Source of the DNA: Hymenobacter siberiensis
GTDB lineage: Bacteria > Bacteroidota > Bacteroidia > Cytophagales > Hymenobacteraceae
Direction: 5' to 3'
Assembly: GCF_018967865.2 (NCBI RefSeq)
Contig: NZ_JAHLZY020000001.1
Location: 1,302,001 to 1,366,000 of the forward strand
DNA length: 64,000 bases
The position numbers were made by a program, and so were the translations under genes. The notes below the pieces were generated by a model. That model did no database searches. It saw nothing but the letters and a program-made list of their open reading frames with translations, and was not told the origin of the DNA. Below are positions 41,436-50,902 of the stretch, piece by piece. Within the stretch, counting starts at the first letter, position 1, and each line of letters starts with the position of its first letter.

Positions 41436-42620
41436 TTACTCGTCGCCGCTTTGGCCTTTGCTCCGTTCAGCATCCAAAAAATAAGCACCCTTAACTACCA
41501 GGTGCGTAGTATCGGCCAGCTTATCCAGCGGGCGCACGGCTACCTGGCCCTGGTCGGTGGCGCCGGGCCGGAGGCTGAAGCGGCGGAACGTGCTGCCCTT
41601 GGTATCGGATTTTACCTGGTAATAAGCGTAGCTGACTTCGCCGCCGGGCACGAGGGCATCTTCGGGCAGGGTGCGCTGGGGCGTGCGGCCGGTGATGATG
41701 CGGGCACTGACGTATTGGCCGGGCAGCAGGGTGGCGGCGGCGGCGGCATCGGGGCCGGTGTCGTGCAGGTGGGCGTGCACGCTCACCGTGTGGCCATCGT
41801 CGTCGAAGGCTTTGCCCACGAGGAAGACGGTGGCGGGCAGGGGCCGGGTTCCCGCGCCCTGGGCCGGCACGGTGAAGAGAATGTCCTGGTTCACTTTCAC
41901 TTTGGCGATATCGCGCTCAAAAACTTTCAGCTCAAGGTGCAAATCGGAGCGGTCGACCAACTCAATCAGCACATCCTGTGGGTTGACGAACTGGCCGGGG
42001 TTCACCAGTACGGCCTTCACATAGCCGCCAATGGGCGCGATGAGCGGCACGCTAGGCCGGATGTTGCCCGGGGTGATGCGCCCCGGGTTCAGACCAATGA
42101 GGCGGAGCTGGGCGGCAAGGCTGCCAGCGGCGGCCTGCTCGGTGCGCAGCTCGGAAGCAGCCTGCTGCAGCTTGCGCCGCGCGCCCACATCCTCGTCGTT
42201 GAGGATTTGTTGGCGGCTGGTTTCCTGTTGGAGAAATACGATGCGGGCCTGGCTCTGGAGGTAGTCCTGCTGTAGCTTGAGGTAGTCGGGGCTGCGCAGG
42301 GTGGCGAGCACGCTGCCGCGCTTCACAAACTGGCCGGGCAGCACGGGCAACTGCTGCACGTAGCCGCCCATAATGGCCGTGACGGATACGCGGTGGCTGG
42401 GCGGCACGTCAATCTGGCCCGTGGCCTGCACCTCGGTGCCGAGGTCGCGCCGGGTGAAGGTGCCGAGCTCAATACCGGCCGCCTGCATCTGGATTTTGCT
42501 GAGGAAAACTTCGTTGGGGGCCCGGGAGGGGGGCGGGGCGGGCTTGTCGGCGGCTTCGTCGGCTTTGCTGCCGCAGGCGATGAGGAAGGGGAGGAGGGCG
42601 GCGTAGGGGAGGAATTTCAT
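41436..42620 (-). CDS. RND efflux periplasmic adaptor (CusB/CzcB-like)
   Basis: 394 residues. A lipoprotein signal ends LIAC at Cys16. The membrane-fusion core shows GTEVQATGQIDVPPSHRVSV (beta-barrel), AIMGGYVQQLPVLPGQFVKR (lipoyl half), a coiled-coil hairpin near YLQSQARIVFLQQETSRQQI, and LIAPIGGYVKAVLVNPGQFV (second lipoyl half). It bridges the inner-membrane pump and the outer-membrane channel. The gene is directly downstream of the cusA-tolC fusion, separated only by a palindrome, forming a metal-efflux operon. Confidence 0.93.
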   Translation of the reverse strand: MKFLPYAALLPFLIACGSKADEAADKPAPPPSRAPNEVFLSKIQMQAAGIELGTFTRRDLGTEVQATGQIDVPPSHRVSVTAIMGGYVQQLPVLPGQFVKRGSVLATLRSPDYLKLQQDYLQSQARIVFLQQETSRQQILNDEDVGARRKLQQAASELRTEQAAAGSLAAQLRLIGLNPGRITPGNIRPSVPLIAPIGGYVKAVLVNPGQFVNPQDVLIELVDRSDLHLELKVFERDIAKVKVNQDILFTVPAQGAGTRPLPATVFLVGKAFDDDGHTVSVHAHLHDTGPDAAAAATLLPGQYVSARIITGRTPQRTLPEDALVPGGEVSYAYYQVKSDTKGSTFRRFSLRPGATDQGQVAVRPLDKLADTTHLVVKGAYFLDAERSKGQSGDE

Positions 42621-42652
42621 GGGAGGGGTTTCTTTATGAGTTTATCGGAACA

Positions 42653-42747
42653 GTCATGCTGAGCGCAGCCGAAGCATCTCGCTCGCATCGTTGCCATAAT
42701 CTTGATTGCTGCTGCACGCGAGATGCTTCGGCTGCGCTCAGCATGAC
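42653..42747. repeat. BIME-like palindrome, CATGCTGAGCGCAGCC variant
   Basis: Perfect 30-base arms (42653-42682, 42718-42747) around a 35-base loop, with mini-stem ATGCT...AGCAT. It lies inside the efflux operon between the fused pump and the adaptor. Confidence 0.92.
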
Positions 42748-42770
42748 GTTCTTTTTGTCTGTCAACTAAA

Positions 42771-45700
42771 TCAAGGCGCATCAGTCCCGGCCAGGGCCTG
42801 AATGTTGGCCACCAGCTCATTATATTGGCGCAACTGCTCGAAATAGGCCTCCTGAATCTGCCAGGCGGGCTGGGTGTTCACCACGTATTCCACGTACTCG
42901 ATATCGCCGGCGCGGAAGCTCTTTTCGGCCGTGTCGAGGATAAGGCGGGCTTGTGGCAGCCCGTAGTTCTCGTAATAAAGCAGTGAGGCCTGGGCGCGGG
43001 CCAGCTGCTGGCGTAGGGTGCTGAGCTGGGTGCTGAATTGCGTGTTGGCATAAGCCAGCTGCACCTGGGCGGCTTCCTCGCCGATTTTAGCGGCGGCGAT
43101 GCGGGCACGTTGGGCTCCGCCCAGCAGCGGCACCGCAATGCCGGCCTGAGCCACGCTGAAGCCCCGCTCTTTATTAATGGTCTGGTTGAAGTAGCCGGCG
43201 CGCAGGTCGGGCAGGCGGCGGAGCTTTTCGAGGTGGCTTTGCTGCTGGCTGAGGGTGAGCTGCTGCTGATAAAGGGCCAGCGTGGGGTTGACGGCGGGCG
43301 TGAGAGAGGCCGTGTCGGCGGCCAGCAGCACGGCGCGGGGGCTGGCGGTGGTGTCGATGCTGGCCAGATTGGGCTGGCCCAGCAGCAGGGCTAGCTGGCG
43401 GCGCTGCACCAGCAGCTCGGAGCGCAGGGTGGCGAGGCGGTTTTGCAGCTCGCGGGCGCGGGCCTCGGCCGACACCTGCGCCAGCCGGTTGGTTTCGCCC
43501 ACCTGGTAGCGGATGCGGGCGGCGCGGGCGGCGCGTTGGTACAGGCTGTCCTGCCGGCGTAGCAGGGCCGCGAGGCGGTAGGTCACCAGCAGGTTATAGT
43601 AGCCCGAGCGGATGCTGCGGCTCAGCTCCCGGCGCTGGGCGCGGGCACGGATGGTGCCGACCTCGGCCGTGGTTTGCAGCACCTGGCGCTGGGCTCCGTA
43701 AATGGTAGGGAAAGCCGACTGCTGCAGCACGTTGAAGCTATGGTCGTTGAGCGGGCCCGAAATCTGGCCGAACTGGTAGTCGAACACCAGGCGGGGCAGG
43801 TCGTAGCCGGTGCGGGTCAGCGCCGCCTGCTGCTGGGCCTGTAGGTTGGTCGACTGCACCAGCGGGTTCTGCGCCAGGCCGGTATTCAGCGCTTGCGAGA
43901 TGCTGAGCGGCGCATCGGTCGGCGCTTTTTGGGCGCGGGCAGTAGCGGGCAGCAGGGCGGTCAGGGCTACCAGCAGCAAGACCACTGCCGAAACACCTGT
44001 TGCTCCTGCCGTGCCAGCATCTTTGGAATCAGGGTTAGCTGGTTTTGAGGCTTCGGCTTTTTTCTTTTCCAGTTCTGCTTTTTCTTGGGCCACGCGCTCA
44101 GCTTCGGTTTTGGGTTGGTTGGCCGGCTTCGATTTGCCTTCCGGCGAATCCGACTTTTCATCAGTTGCAGCGGCGGGCTCGCCGCCGGTTTCTTCTTTGA
44201 TTTTTGCCTCCTCCGCTTCTTCAGCGGCTACTTCGGGGCTGGGCTCCTCGTCTTTCATAAAAAAGGTGTAGAGCACCGGCAGCACTACCAGTGTGAGCAA
44301 CGTGGCTGTAATCAGCCCGCCGATAACTACGGTGGCCAATGGCTTTTGCACTTCCGCGCCGGCCGAGCCGGACAGTGCCATGGGCAGGAAGCCCAGCGAG
44401 GCTACCGCCGCCGTGAGCAGCACCGGCCGGAACCGCTCCTCAGTGGCGCGCAGCACCCGCTCGCGTACTTTGTGCACGCCGGCCGTGGCCAGCTCGTTGA
44501 GGCTGGCTACCAGTACGATGCCGTTCAAAACAGCTACGCCAAACAGGGCGATAAAGCCCACGCCGGCCGAGATACTGAACGGCATTCCCCGAATGCCCAG
44601 CGCCAGCACGCCGCCAATGGCCGCCAGCGGAATACCCGTAAAAATCAGCAACGCCTCCTTCACCGAGCGGAAAGCCAGGAATAAGAGCATGAAAATCAGG
44701 ACTAGTGACACCGGCACGGCCACGGCCAGGCGGGCCTTGGCGTGGTTCAGGTTCTCAAACTGGCCCCCGTACACAATGCTGTAGCCGGCGGGCAGGCGCA
44801 GGCCACTTTTCAGCTTGCCCTGGATGTCCTGCACCAGGCTCTGCACGTCGCGGCCCCGCACGTTCACGCCGATGTTGACGCGGCGGCGGGCGTCGTCGCG
44901 GGAGATTTGGGCCGGGGCTGGTTTCAGGGCCACGGTGGCCACGGCGCTGAGGGGAATCTGGCTGCCGCCGGGCAGCGACACCAGGAGTTGGTTGAGGTCG
45001 TCGGGGCCGCGGCGGTGCAGCGAATCGAGGCGCAGCACGAGGTCGAAGCGGCGCTCGCCTTCGTATACCTGGCCGGTGGTCTGGCCCGCAAAAGCAGTTT
45101 GCAGCAGCGTGTTCAGGTCCCGCACGCGCAGGCCGTACTGGGCCAGCTTGGCGCGGTCGTAGGTCACGCGCAGCTGGGGCAGGCCGATGATTTGCTCCAC
45201 CTTAATGTCGCCCACTCCTTGCAGCGGGGCAATGAGCGCGGCAGCCTCGTCGGCCTTGGCTTTCAGGATGTCGAGGTCGTCGCCGTAAATCTTTACCGAC
45301 ACGTCCGACTTCACGCCCGAAATCAACTCGTTGAATCGCATCTGAATGGGCTGCTGAAACTCCAGGCTCACGCCCGGCACGCCGGCCAGGGCGGCCTGCA
45401 TCTTGTTGGCCAGCTCCTCGCGGGTGCTGGCGCTGGTCCAGTCGGCGTGGTCTTTCAGGATAATCATCTGGTCGGAGTCTTCCAGCGACATGGGGTCGGT
45501 AGGGATTTCCGAGGTACCGATTTTGCCCACAATCTGAATGACTTCCGGGAATTTGCTCTTCAGAATGCGCTGAATCCGGCTTGTGAGCAGGATGCTTTCT
45601 TCCAGAGATGAGCCCGGGGCCAGCGTCACGTTCATCGCAAAATCGCCCTCGTCGAGCTGCGGAATAAACTCACCGCCCAACCGCGAAAAAACGAAGCCGC

Positions 45701-47357
45701 CCAGCATCAGCAGCCCCAGGGCCACGCCCACCACCAGCCAGCGCACCCCCAGCGCCGCCCGAATAATAGGGTCGTACAGCTTGTGCAGAAAGCCCACAAT
45801 GCGGTCGGCCAGGTTGGGTTTTTCGCTGATATTCTTCTTTAGGGCCCAGGCCGTGACGGCCGGCACGTAGGTCAGGCACATAATCATGGCGCCCAGAATG
45901 GCGAAGCTCACAGTGAGCGCCATGGGGCGGAACATCTTGCCCTCCACGCCCGTGAGCGAGAGGATGGGCAGGTACACAATCAGGATGATGAGCTGGCCAA
46001 ACAGGGCCGAGCGCATGAGCCTGTTGGTCACGCCCTCGGTGATGTCGTCCATGGTTTCGTGGGCGGCTTTGAGGCGCTCGTGCAACAGGTGAGCAATGAC
46101 GGCTTCCACGATAATCACGGCCCCGTCCACGATGAGACCAAAGTCCAAGGCCCCCAGGCTCATTAAATTAGCCGATACGCCGAAGGTCCGCATCATGCCC
46201 AGCGCGAAGAGCATACAGAGCGGAATCATGCCCGCCACCACCAGCCCGGCCCGCAGGTTGCCGAGCAGCAGCAGCAGCACCAGCACCACAATCACGCCGC
46301 CCTCAATCAGGTTCTTCACCACGGTGTGAATGGCCTTGTCCACCAGCTTGGTGCGGTCGAGGAAGGGCTCTATTTCGAGGCCTTTGGGCATTGATTGCTG
46401 AATTTCAGCCACCCGTGCCTTCACGTTTTTAATGGTCACTTCGGAGCTGGCGCCTTTCAGCATGAGCACCACGCCACCCACGGTTTCGCCCAGGCCGTCG
46501 CGGTCCATGGCCCCGTAGCGCACGGCGTGGCCGAAGCGCACGGCCGCTACGTCGCGCACCAGCAACGGCGCGCCCCCTTTACCAGCAGTAGCCACGGGCT
46601 TCACCACAATGTTGCCGATGTCCTGCAACGACGTGGCCCGCCCCTCGCCCCGAATGAAAAACGCCCGGGGGCCGCGCTCCAGGTAGCTGCCGCCGGCGTT
46701 GCCATTGTTGGCCTGCAGGGCTTCGTAGAGTTCGGCCATGCTCACCCCCGCTCCGGCCAGGCGGGCCGGGTCCACGCTCACCTCGTACTGCCGCACGTAG
46801 CCGCCGAAGCTGCTCACGTCCACCACGCCGTTCACGCCGGCCAGGCGGCGCTTAACCAGCCAGTCCTGCACCTCGCGCAGCTGGGCCAGGCCATACTGTT
46901 TCTCGTAGCCTTTTTTAACTTTGATGGTGTACTGATAAATCTCGCCCAGGCCGGTGGTGATGGGGGCCATGCCCGGCGAGCCAATGCCCTGCCCGAGGTC
47001 GGCCTCGGCCACTTTGAGCTTCTCGGCTACCAGCTGCCGGGTGTGGTAGGTGTCCACGTCTTCCTCAAACACCACGGTAATCACCGACAGCCCGAAGCGG
47101 GAAATAGACCGGATTTCCGTGACGCCCGGGATGGTGCGCAGCTGTAGTTCGAGCGGCACGGTGATGAGCTGCTCCACTTCCTGCGCCGCCAGCGCGGGGC
47201 TTTGAGTGATAACCTGGACTTGGTTGTTGGTAACATCCGGAATGGCATCGAGCGGCAGGCTAGCCGCCGAAAACACGCCCCAGGCTACCAGCCCAGCCAG
47301 CATGAGGGCCACCAGCAGCTTATTACGAATGCTGAAATTAACAATTGCCGAAATCAT
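42771..47357 (-). CDS. CusA/CzcA heavy-metal RND pump fused to a TolC-type outer-membrane factor
   Basis: 1528 residues. Residues 1 to about 1033 are a complete heavy-metal RND permease: MISAIVNFSIRNKLLVALML, the GQII/D-type helix 4 (SLGALDFGLIVDGAVIIVEA with the proton-relay Asp) and the final helices up to VLPVLYTFFMKDEEPSPEVA. An 85-residue Glu/Lys/Pro/Ala-rich linker follows. A new hydrophobic segment (GVSAVVLLLVALTALLPATA, about 1121-1140) with an ARAQ cleavage-like site precedes a TolC-family domain of about 385 residues (SISQALNTGLAQNPLVQS onward). Fusion of these parts is known in Bacteroidota. It pumps divalent or monovalent metal ions, but which ion is not readable. Confidence 0.93.
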   Translation of the reverse strand: MISAIVNFSIRNKLLVALMLAGLVAWGVFSAASLPLDAIPDVTNNQVQVITQSPALAAQEVEQLITVPLELQLRTIPGVTEIRSISRFGLSVITVVFEEDVDTYHTRQLVAEKLKVAEADLGQGIGSPGMAPITTGLGEIYQYTIKVKKGYEKQYGLAQLREVQDWLVKRRLAGVNGVVDVSSFGGYVRQYEVSVDPARLAGAGVSMAELYEALQANNGNAGGSYLERGPRAFFIRGEGRATSLQDIGNIVVKPVATAGKGGAPLLVRDVAAVRFGHAVRYGAMDRDGLGETVGGVVLMLKGASSEVTIKNVKARVAEIQQSMPKGLEIEPFLDRTKLVDKAIHTVVKNLIEGGVIVVLVLLLLLGNLRAGLVVAGMIPLCMLFALGMMRTFGVSANLMSLGALDFGLIVDGAVIIVEAVIAHLLHERLKAAHETMDDITEGVTNRLMRSALFGQLIILIVYLPILSLTGVEGKMFRPMALTVSFAILGAMIMCLTYVPAVTAWALKKNISEKPNLADRIVGFLHKLYDPIIRAALGVRWLVVGVALGLLMLGGFVFSRLGGEFIPQLDEGDFAMNVTLAPGSSLEESILLTSRIQRILKSKFPEVIQIVGKIGTSEIPTDPMSLEDSDQMIILKDHADWTSASTREELANKMQAALAGVPGVSLEFQQPIQMRFNELISGVKSDVSVKIYGDDLDILKAKADEAAALIAPLQGVGDIKVEQIIGLPQLRVTYDRAKLAQYGLRVRDLNTLLQTAFAGQTTGQVYEGERRFDLVLRLDSLHRRGPDDLNQLLVSLPGGSQIPLSAVATVALKPAPAQISRDDARRRVNIGVNVRGRDVQSLVQDIQGKLKSGLRLPAGYSIVYGGQFENLNHAKARLAVAVPVSLVLIFMLLFLAFRSVKEALLIFTGIPLAAIGGVLALGIRGMPFSISAGVGFIALFGVAVLNGIVLVASLNELATAGVHKVRERVLRATEERFRPVLLTAAVASLGFLPMALSGSAGAEVQKPLATVVIGGLITATLLTLVVLPVLYTFFMKDEEPSPEVAAEEAEEAKIKEETGGEPAAATDEKSDSPEGKSKPANQPKTEAERVAQEKAELEKKKAEASKPANPDSKDAGTAGATGVSAVVLLLVALTALLPATARAQKAPTDAPLSISQALNTGLAQNPLVQSTNLQAQQQAALTRTGYDLPRLVFDYQFGQISGPLNDHSFNVLQQSAFPTIYGAQRQVLQTTAEVGTIRARAQRRELSRSIRSGYYNLLVTYRLAALLRRQDSLYQRAARAARIRYQVGETNRLAQVSAEARARELQNRLATLRSELLVQRRQLALLLGQPNLASIDTTASPRAVLLAADTASLTPAVNPTLALYQQQLTLSQQQSHLEKLRRLPDLRAGYFNQTINKERGFSVAQAGIAVPLLGGAQRARIAAAKIGEEAAQVQLAYANTQFSTQLSTLRQQLARAQASLLYYENYGLPQARLILDTAEKSFRAGDIEYVEYVVNTQPAWQIQEAYFEQLRQYNELVANIQALAGTDAP

Positions 47358-47505
47358 GCGATACGGTGCAAGGTCGCGTCGTCCAGACGCAGCCAGTGGC
47401 CGGCCCGGAAGGCGCTAAAAATCCAATAAGAGAGGGGAGGGGACCGAAATTCGGAGCCGGAGCCGATTTAGGCACGGGCACACTGCGTCCGGGGGCGCGG
47501 CTGGG

Positions 47506-47922
47506 CTAGGCTCGGGGCGGCTGGCCCAGCAAGCTGCCGAAAGTGAAGGCGTAGCGCGGCGCGGCTGCAGCGCGATAGGCCGGCGCAACGGCCGTTTCGG
47601 GCCGGGTCGCAAATACCAGCCGGGTAACGGGAGCTACCACAAAACTGAGCGTGACGCAGCCGTGGTGGCAGCGCAGGGGCAGATTGTGGTGGTCCTGCTG
47701 GTGGCGCGGCGAGAGCGTACAGCCGGCATAATGCTTGGTGCCCGCGCCGTAATGCTCGGCAATGAACTGGCCGAAATTCAGCCCGCCGCCCGCCGCCGAG
47801 TGGTGGTATTGGTAATGCTCGACCAGCTGCGGCAGCTTGGCCAGCTCGCCCAAATCATTCTCGGGCACGAAGCTGCCCAGCAGCATCAGTATTCCCAGAA
47901 AGAAGGCAAGTGGTGCGCGCAT
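47506..47922 (-). CDS. Histidine-rich small exported protein upstream of cusA
   Basis: 138 residues. A hydrophobic start (MRAPLAFFLGILMLLGSF) leads to ELAKLPQLVEHYQYHHSAAG, LNFGQFIAEHYGAGTKHYAG and a cluster CTLSPRHQQDHHNLPLRCHH followed by GC. The many His and Cys suggest metal binding in the periplasm. Small genes of this pattern (LPxLxxHYxxH) often precede CzcA-like pumps in Bacteroidota and have no settled name. A role in metal capture or signalling is inferred. It shares direction with the pump and is about 150 bases upstream of it. Confidence 0.75.
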   Translation of the reverse strand: MRAPLAFFLGILMLLGSFVPENDLGELAKLPQLVEHYQYHHSAAGGGLNFGQFIAEHYGAGTKHYAGCTLSPRHQQDHHNLPLRCHHGCVTLSFVVAPVTRLVFATRPETAVAPAYRAAAAPRYAFTFGSLLGQPPRA

Positions 47923-48077
47923 ATCGGGGGAGAAACGGCCGGACCGGGCGAAAGTTTGCCGCAACCGGCAAATTAAGTTAATCTTAAGTCGTGGCAGCTA
48001 ATGGGAGGAACGTACAAAGAACGGCACGGTTCTGCAGATGTCTTGGCACATTCCGGATACCCTCCCATCTCCCACCG

Positions 48078-48085
48078 TACTTTTG
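48078..48085 (+). promoter_or_regulatory. -7 box four bases before an ATG
   Basis: TACTTTTG, exact TAnnTTTG, then CTCC and the ATG at 48090. If used, the mRNA would start at or next to the start codon. Confidence 0.5.
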
Positions 48086-48089
48086 CTCC

Positions 48090-48959
48090 ATGCGCTACCT
48101 GCTGACCTGCCTTATTGTCCTCGCCGCGCTGGCCGCCCAGGCCGGCCCGCCGCTGCTGCTGCTCGACGTGGCCCGCTTTCGCAACCTGAATAAGGTGGAG
48201 AAAGGGGCTGAAGTGGAAATCTACGTAACCGTGCCCACGCAGTCGCTCATGTACCGGCAGCGGGCTCCCAAGGCGTTTCAGTCGTCGGCTCTCGTCACGC
48301 TCGATATTTTGAAAGCCGACGGCTCCTCCGCCTATCACGAAGTCATCACCCTGAAGCCGCCGGTGCTCACCGATACTACTATTGCCATCAAAAACCCGCA
48401 GAGCTTCCTCAAGCGCATCCTGCTGCCCGATGGCAAATACACCCTGCGCGGCACCTTGAAAGACCAATACCGCAGCACCGGTAGCGAAACCGTCGTGGAA
48501 AAGCCGCTGGTGCTGGAAGCGCCCACCGGTCCGTTTCTGACTGATGTGGTGCTGCTCTCGCGCCCCGCCGCCCGCAGCGGGGGCGATGATAATTTCGCCC
48601 GGGGCGGCTACCGCCTCACTCGTGCGCCTGGTGGCAGCTACGGCCGGGGGGCTGATAACGTGTTCTTCTACACCGAATTGCATAATGCGCCCGTGGGCCA
48701 GGCCCTGCGCGTGCACTACCACCTCACCACCCCCGACGGCTCAGCCGCCGACGCCGACGCCACCCTCACGCCCCAATCAGGCCGCCCCACCAGCGTCGCC
48801 GGGCAGTTGCCCATGGGGCCGCTGCCCGATGGCCCGTTCACCCTGTTTGTGGAAGTGTACGGCGGCCCCGGCAACAAAAAGCTGCTGGCCGGCCACCGCG
48901 TCATCGGCGAGCACTCCGCCGCCGAATTCGCGCCCGCCGGGGCCGCCGTGCCCCGTTAA
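48090..48959 (+). CDS. Exported protein, unknown function, in operon with an acyltransferase
   Basis: 289 residues with a signal peptide MRYLLTCLIVLAALAAQAG. The mature part is rich in beta strands: VARFRNLNKVEKGAEVEIYV, LDILKADGSSAYHEVITLKP, DGKYTLRGTLKDQYRSTGSE, NVFFYTELHNAPVGQALRVH. It looks like two or three immunoglobulin-like beta domains. A similar GWxTD-type or gliding-associated protein is possible, but I see no decisive motif. The stop is two bases before the acyltransferase ATG, so the two are probably co-transcribed. Confidence 0.75.
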   Translation: MRYLLTCLIVLAALAAQAGPPLLLLDVARFRNLNKVEKGAEVEIYVTVPTQSLMYRQRAPKAFQSSALVTLDILKADGSSAYHEVITLKPPVLTDTTIAIKNPQSFLKRILLPDGKYTLRGTLKDQYRSTGSETVVEKPLVLEAPTGPFLTDVVLLSRPAARSGGDDNFARGGYRLTRAPGGSYGRGADNVFFYTELHNAPVGQALRVHYHLTTPDGSAADADATLTPQSGRPTSVAGQLPMGPLPDGPFTLFVEVYGGPGNKKLLAGHRVIGEHSAAEFAPAGAAVPR

Positions 48960-48961
48960 GC

Positions 48962-49888
48962 ATGGCCACCAAAGGAACTCCCGCCACCACCGGCCGGCCC
49001 TACGCCTGGTACTTCGAGCCGCTGTGGTGGCTGCTGCTGGGTCTGGCGCACCTGCCGCTGGCGGTGCTGTACGTATTTGCCGAAGCTATTTATTTCCTGC
49101 TGGCTTACGTGGTGCGCTACCGCTGGCGCGTGGTCACGGAAAACCTGCGCAACTCGTTCCCGGAGAAAAGCCCGGCCGAAATTGAGCGCACCGGCAAGGC
49201 ATTTTACCGGCATTTTGCGCAGGTGGTGGTCGAGATTCTGAAGCTGGCCGCCATTTCACGGGAGGAACTGGCCCGGCGCATGCGCTTCACCAACCCGGAG
49301 CTGATGACGAATCATTTTGCCGAAAACCGGCTGGTGCTTTCGTTGGGCTCGCACATGGGCAACTGGGAGTGGATTCTGAACGGCGCGGCGCTGGAGTTTC
49401 CCGGCCGGGCTGCCGGCGTGTATAAGCCGCTCAACAACCTGTTTTTCGAAACGCTGATGCGTCGCCTGCGCACCCGTTTCGGGGCCGATGCCGTGCCCAT
49501 GCTGGCCACGCTGCGCTACCTGGTGGCGCACCGGAGCGAGGGCCGCACCCTTAGCCTGCTCACTGACCAGGCCGCTGGCCCCGAAGACCGGCCCTACTGG
49601 ACCCAGTTCCTGAACCAGGACACCAGCTTCTACACCAGCGCCGACCGCCTGGCCGTGCAGCTCGACTGCGCCGTGCTCTACGTGGGCATCCGCCGCGTGC
49701 GGCGCGGATATTACGAAGTCACCTTCACCGAGCTGCCTGATGGTCGGGCCGTAAAGGAGGCACCCGTCGGCACGTTTCCCGTCACCGAAGCCTTCGCCCG
49801 GCAACTGGAAACGGATATGCGGGCTTCGCCCGAGCAGTATCTGTGGACGCACCGGCGCTGGAAGCATAAGCGAAACCTCACCCCCTGA
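48962..49888 (+). CDS. Lysophospholipid/lipid A acyltransferase family protein (LpxL/HtrB-like)
   Basis: 308 residues. One N-terminal membrane helix (WWLLLGLAHLPLAVLYVFAE) is followed by the acyltransferase core, with the catalytic motif H-x4-E in GSHMGNWEW (His131, Glu136) and the binding motif GVYKPLNNLFFE. TDQAAGPEDRPYWTQFLNQD is the typical LpxL DQ..P segment. Family members add acyl chains to lipid A. In Bacteroidota some attach to other lipids such as aminolipids. The last codons (NLTP) and TGA stop are supplied by a palindromic repeat. Confidence 0.9.
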   Translation: MATKGTPATTGRPYAWYFEPLWWLLLGLAHLPLAVLYVFAEAIYFLLAYVVRYRWRVVTENLRNSFPEKSPAEIERTGKAFYRHFAQVVVEILKLAAISREELARRMRFTNPELMTNHFAENRLVLSLGSHMGNWEWILNGAALEFPGRAAGVYKPLNNLFFETLMRRLRTRFGADAVPMLATLRYLVAHRSEGRTLSLLTDQAAGPEDRPYWTQFLNQDTSFYTSADRLAVQLDCAVLYVGIRRVRRGYYEVTFTELPDGRAVKEAPVGTFPVTEAFARQLETDMRASPEQYLWTHRRWKHKRNLTP

Positions 49889-50039
49889 CCCCTGCCGGGC
49901 TGCGGAGAGGGGACACCGGTTCGGGTAGACAAAAACAAAAAGGGTCCAACGCACTGCGTTGGACCCTTTTTTTGGAAAAATTTGTCAGAAGCCAATCCGG
50001 TTCCTCCTCTCCGCAGGAGAGCGGGGCAGGGGGTGAGGT
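49875..50039. repeat. Imperfect inverted repeat, ACCTCACCCCCTG family, enclosing a terminator
   Basis: ACCTCACCCCCTGACCCC at 49875 pairs with GGGGCAGGGGGTGAGGT at 50023-50039, and inner parts (GCGGAGAGG and CCTCTCCGC) also pair. A strong hairpin terminator occupies the centre. The same outer sequence forms the perfect palindrome at 62514-62569. Confidence 0.78.
49937..49973. terminator. Bidirectional terminator
   Basis: AAAAGGGTCCAACGCA / TGCGTTGGACCCTTTT with a tight loop and T runs on both strands. It serves the convergent acyltransferase and tsaC genes. Confidence 0.93.
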
Positions 50040-50064
50040 GAACGTCGGGCGGTGAGGTTGACGC

Positions 50065-50697
50065 CTACAAATACTGCTCAATATCGCCCGCGCCCTGGCG
50101 GATGAGCTCGAAGTCGTCGTTGGTGCAGTCGATGATGGTGCTGGGCACGTTGTTGCCGAAGCCGCCGTCGATGACGAGGTCGACCAGGTTTCGGTATTTC
50201 TCGAAAATCAGGTCCGGGTCGGTTACGTACTCGTCGATGGTGTTTTCGTCCTCGCGCACCGAGGTACTCACGATGGGGTTGCCGAGCTCCTTCACCAGCT
50301 GGCGGATAATCTGATTGTCCGGCACGCGGATGCCCACGGTTTTGCGCTTGGTGCCGCCGAAGCGGGGGGCGTTGGCGCTGGCCTCAAAAATGAAGGTGAA
50401 CGGGCCGGGCAGGGCTTTTTTAATGACTTTGTACGTCTCCGTGGTGATGCCGTGGGCGTAGTCAGAAATGTGCGACAGGTCGTAGCAGATGAAGCTCAGG
50501 TTGGCCTTTTCGGGGAAGAGCTTTTTGATGCGGCAAACTTTTTCTACAGCTTTGGCATTGGTCACGTCGCAACCGATTCCATAGACCGTATCGGTGGGGT
50601 AAATAATGACTCCCCCTTTGCGCAATACGTCAACGGCTTGCTGAATGCGGCTTTGCGGCGGATTGTCGGGGTGGATGCGGAGAAGGGTGGCGGGCAT
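50065..50697 (-). CDS. L-threonylcarbamoyladenylate synthase (TsaC/Sua5/YrdC)
   Basis: 210 residues of the YrdC fold. The signature KGGVIIYPTDTVYGIGCDVT starts about residue 27, followed by LFPEKANLSFICYDLSHISD, ALPGPFTFIFEASANAPRFG and TVGIRVPDNQIIRQLVKELG with STSVRE. It makes threonylcarbamoyl-AMP from threonine, bicarbonate and ATP for the t6A modification of tRNAs. The start at 50697 (MPATLLRIHPDN) is preferred; an upstream frame would cross the divergent mltG promoter region. Confidence 0.93.
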   Translation of the reverse strand: MPATLLRIHPDNPPQSRIQQAVDVLRKGGVIIYPTDTVYGIGCDVTNAKAVEKVCRIKKLFPEKANLSFICYDLSHISDYAHGITTETYKVIKKALPGPFTFIFEASANAPRFGGTKRKTVGIRVPDNQIIRQLVKELGNPIVSTSVREDENTIDEYVTDPDLIFEKYRNLVDLVIDGGFGNNVPSTIIDCTNDDFELIRQGAGDIEQYL

Positions 50698-50862
50698 GGA
50701 TACGGCTGATGAGTAATAAATTAGAGACGTAATGCGGCGGCGTAGCGGCCGCGGCCTTCGGCGGTGGGCAACCTGCCAGACCAAAGGCGCGGGCAAGGTA
50801 CTACGCCTAGCCGAAATGAAACAACTCAACCACCGCCCGTGCCTTCCGGTTGCGGGGCTTCG

Positions 50863-50870
50863 TACTTTTG
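50863..50870 (+). promoter_or_regulatory. -7 box upstream of mltG
   Basis: TACTTTTG, exact TAnnTTTG, 32 bases before the ATG. Confidence 0.45.
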
Positions 50871-50902
50871 GCGCCGCTCCCCCGATTCTCTTTTCAACTC
50901 CC

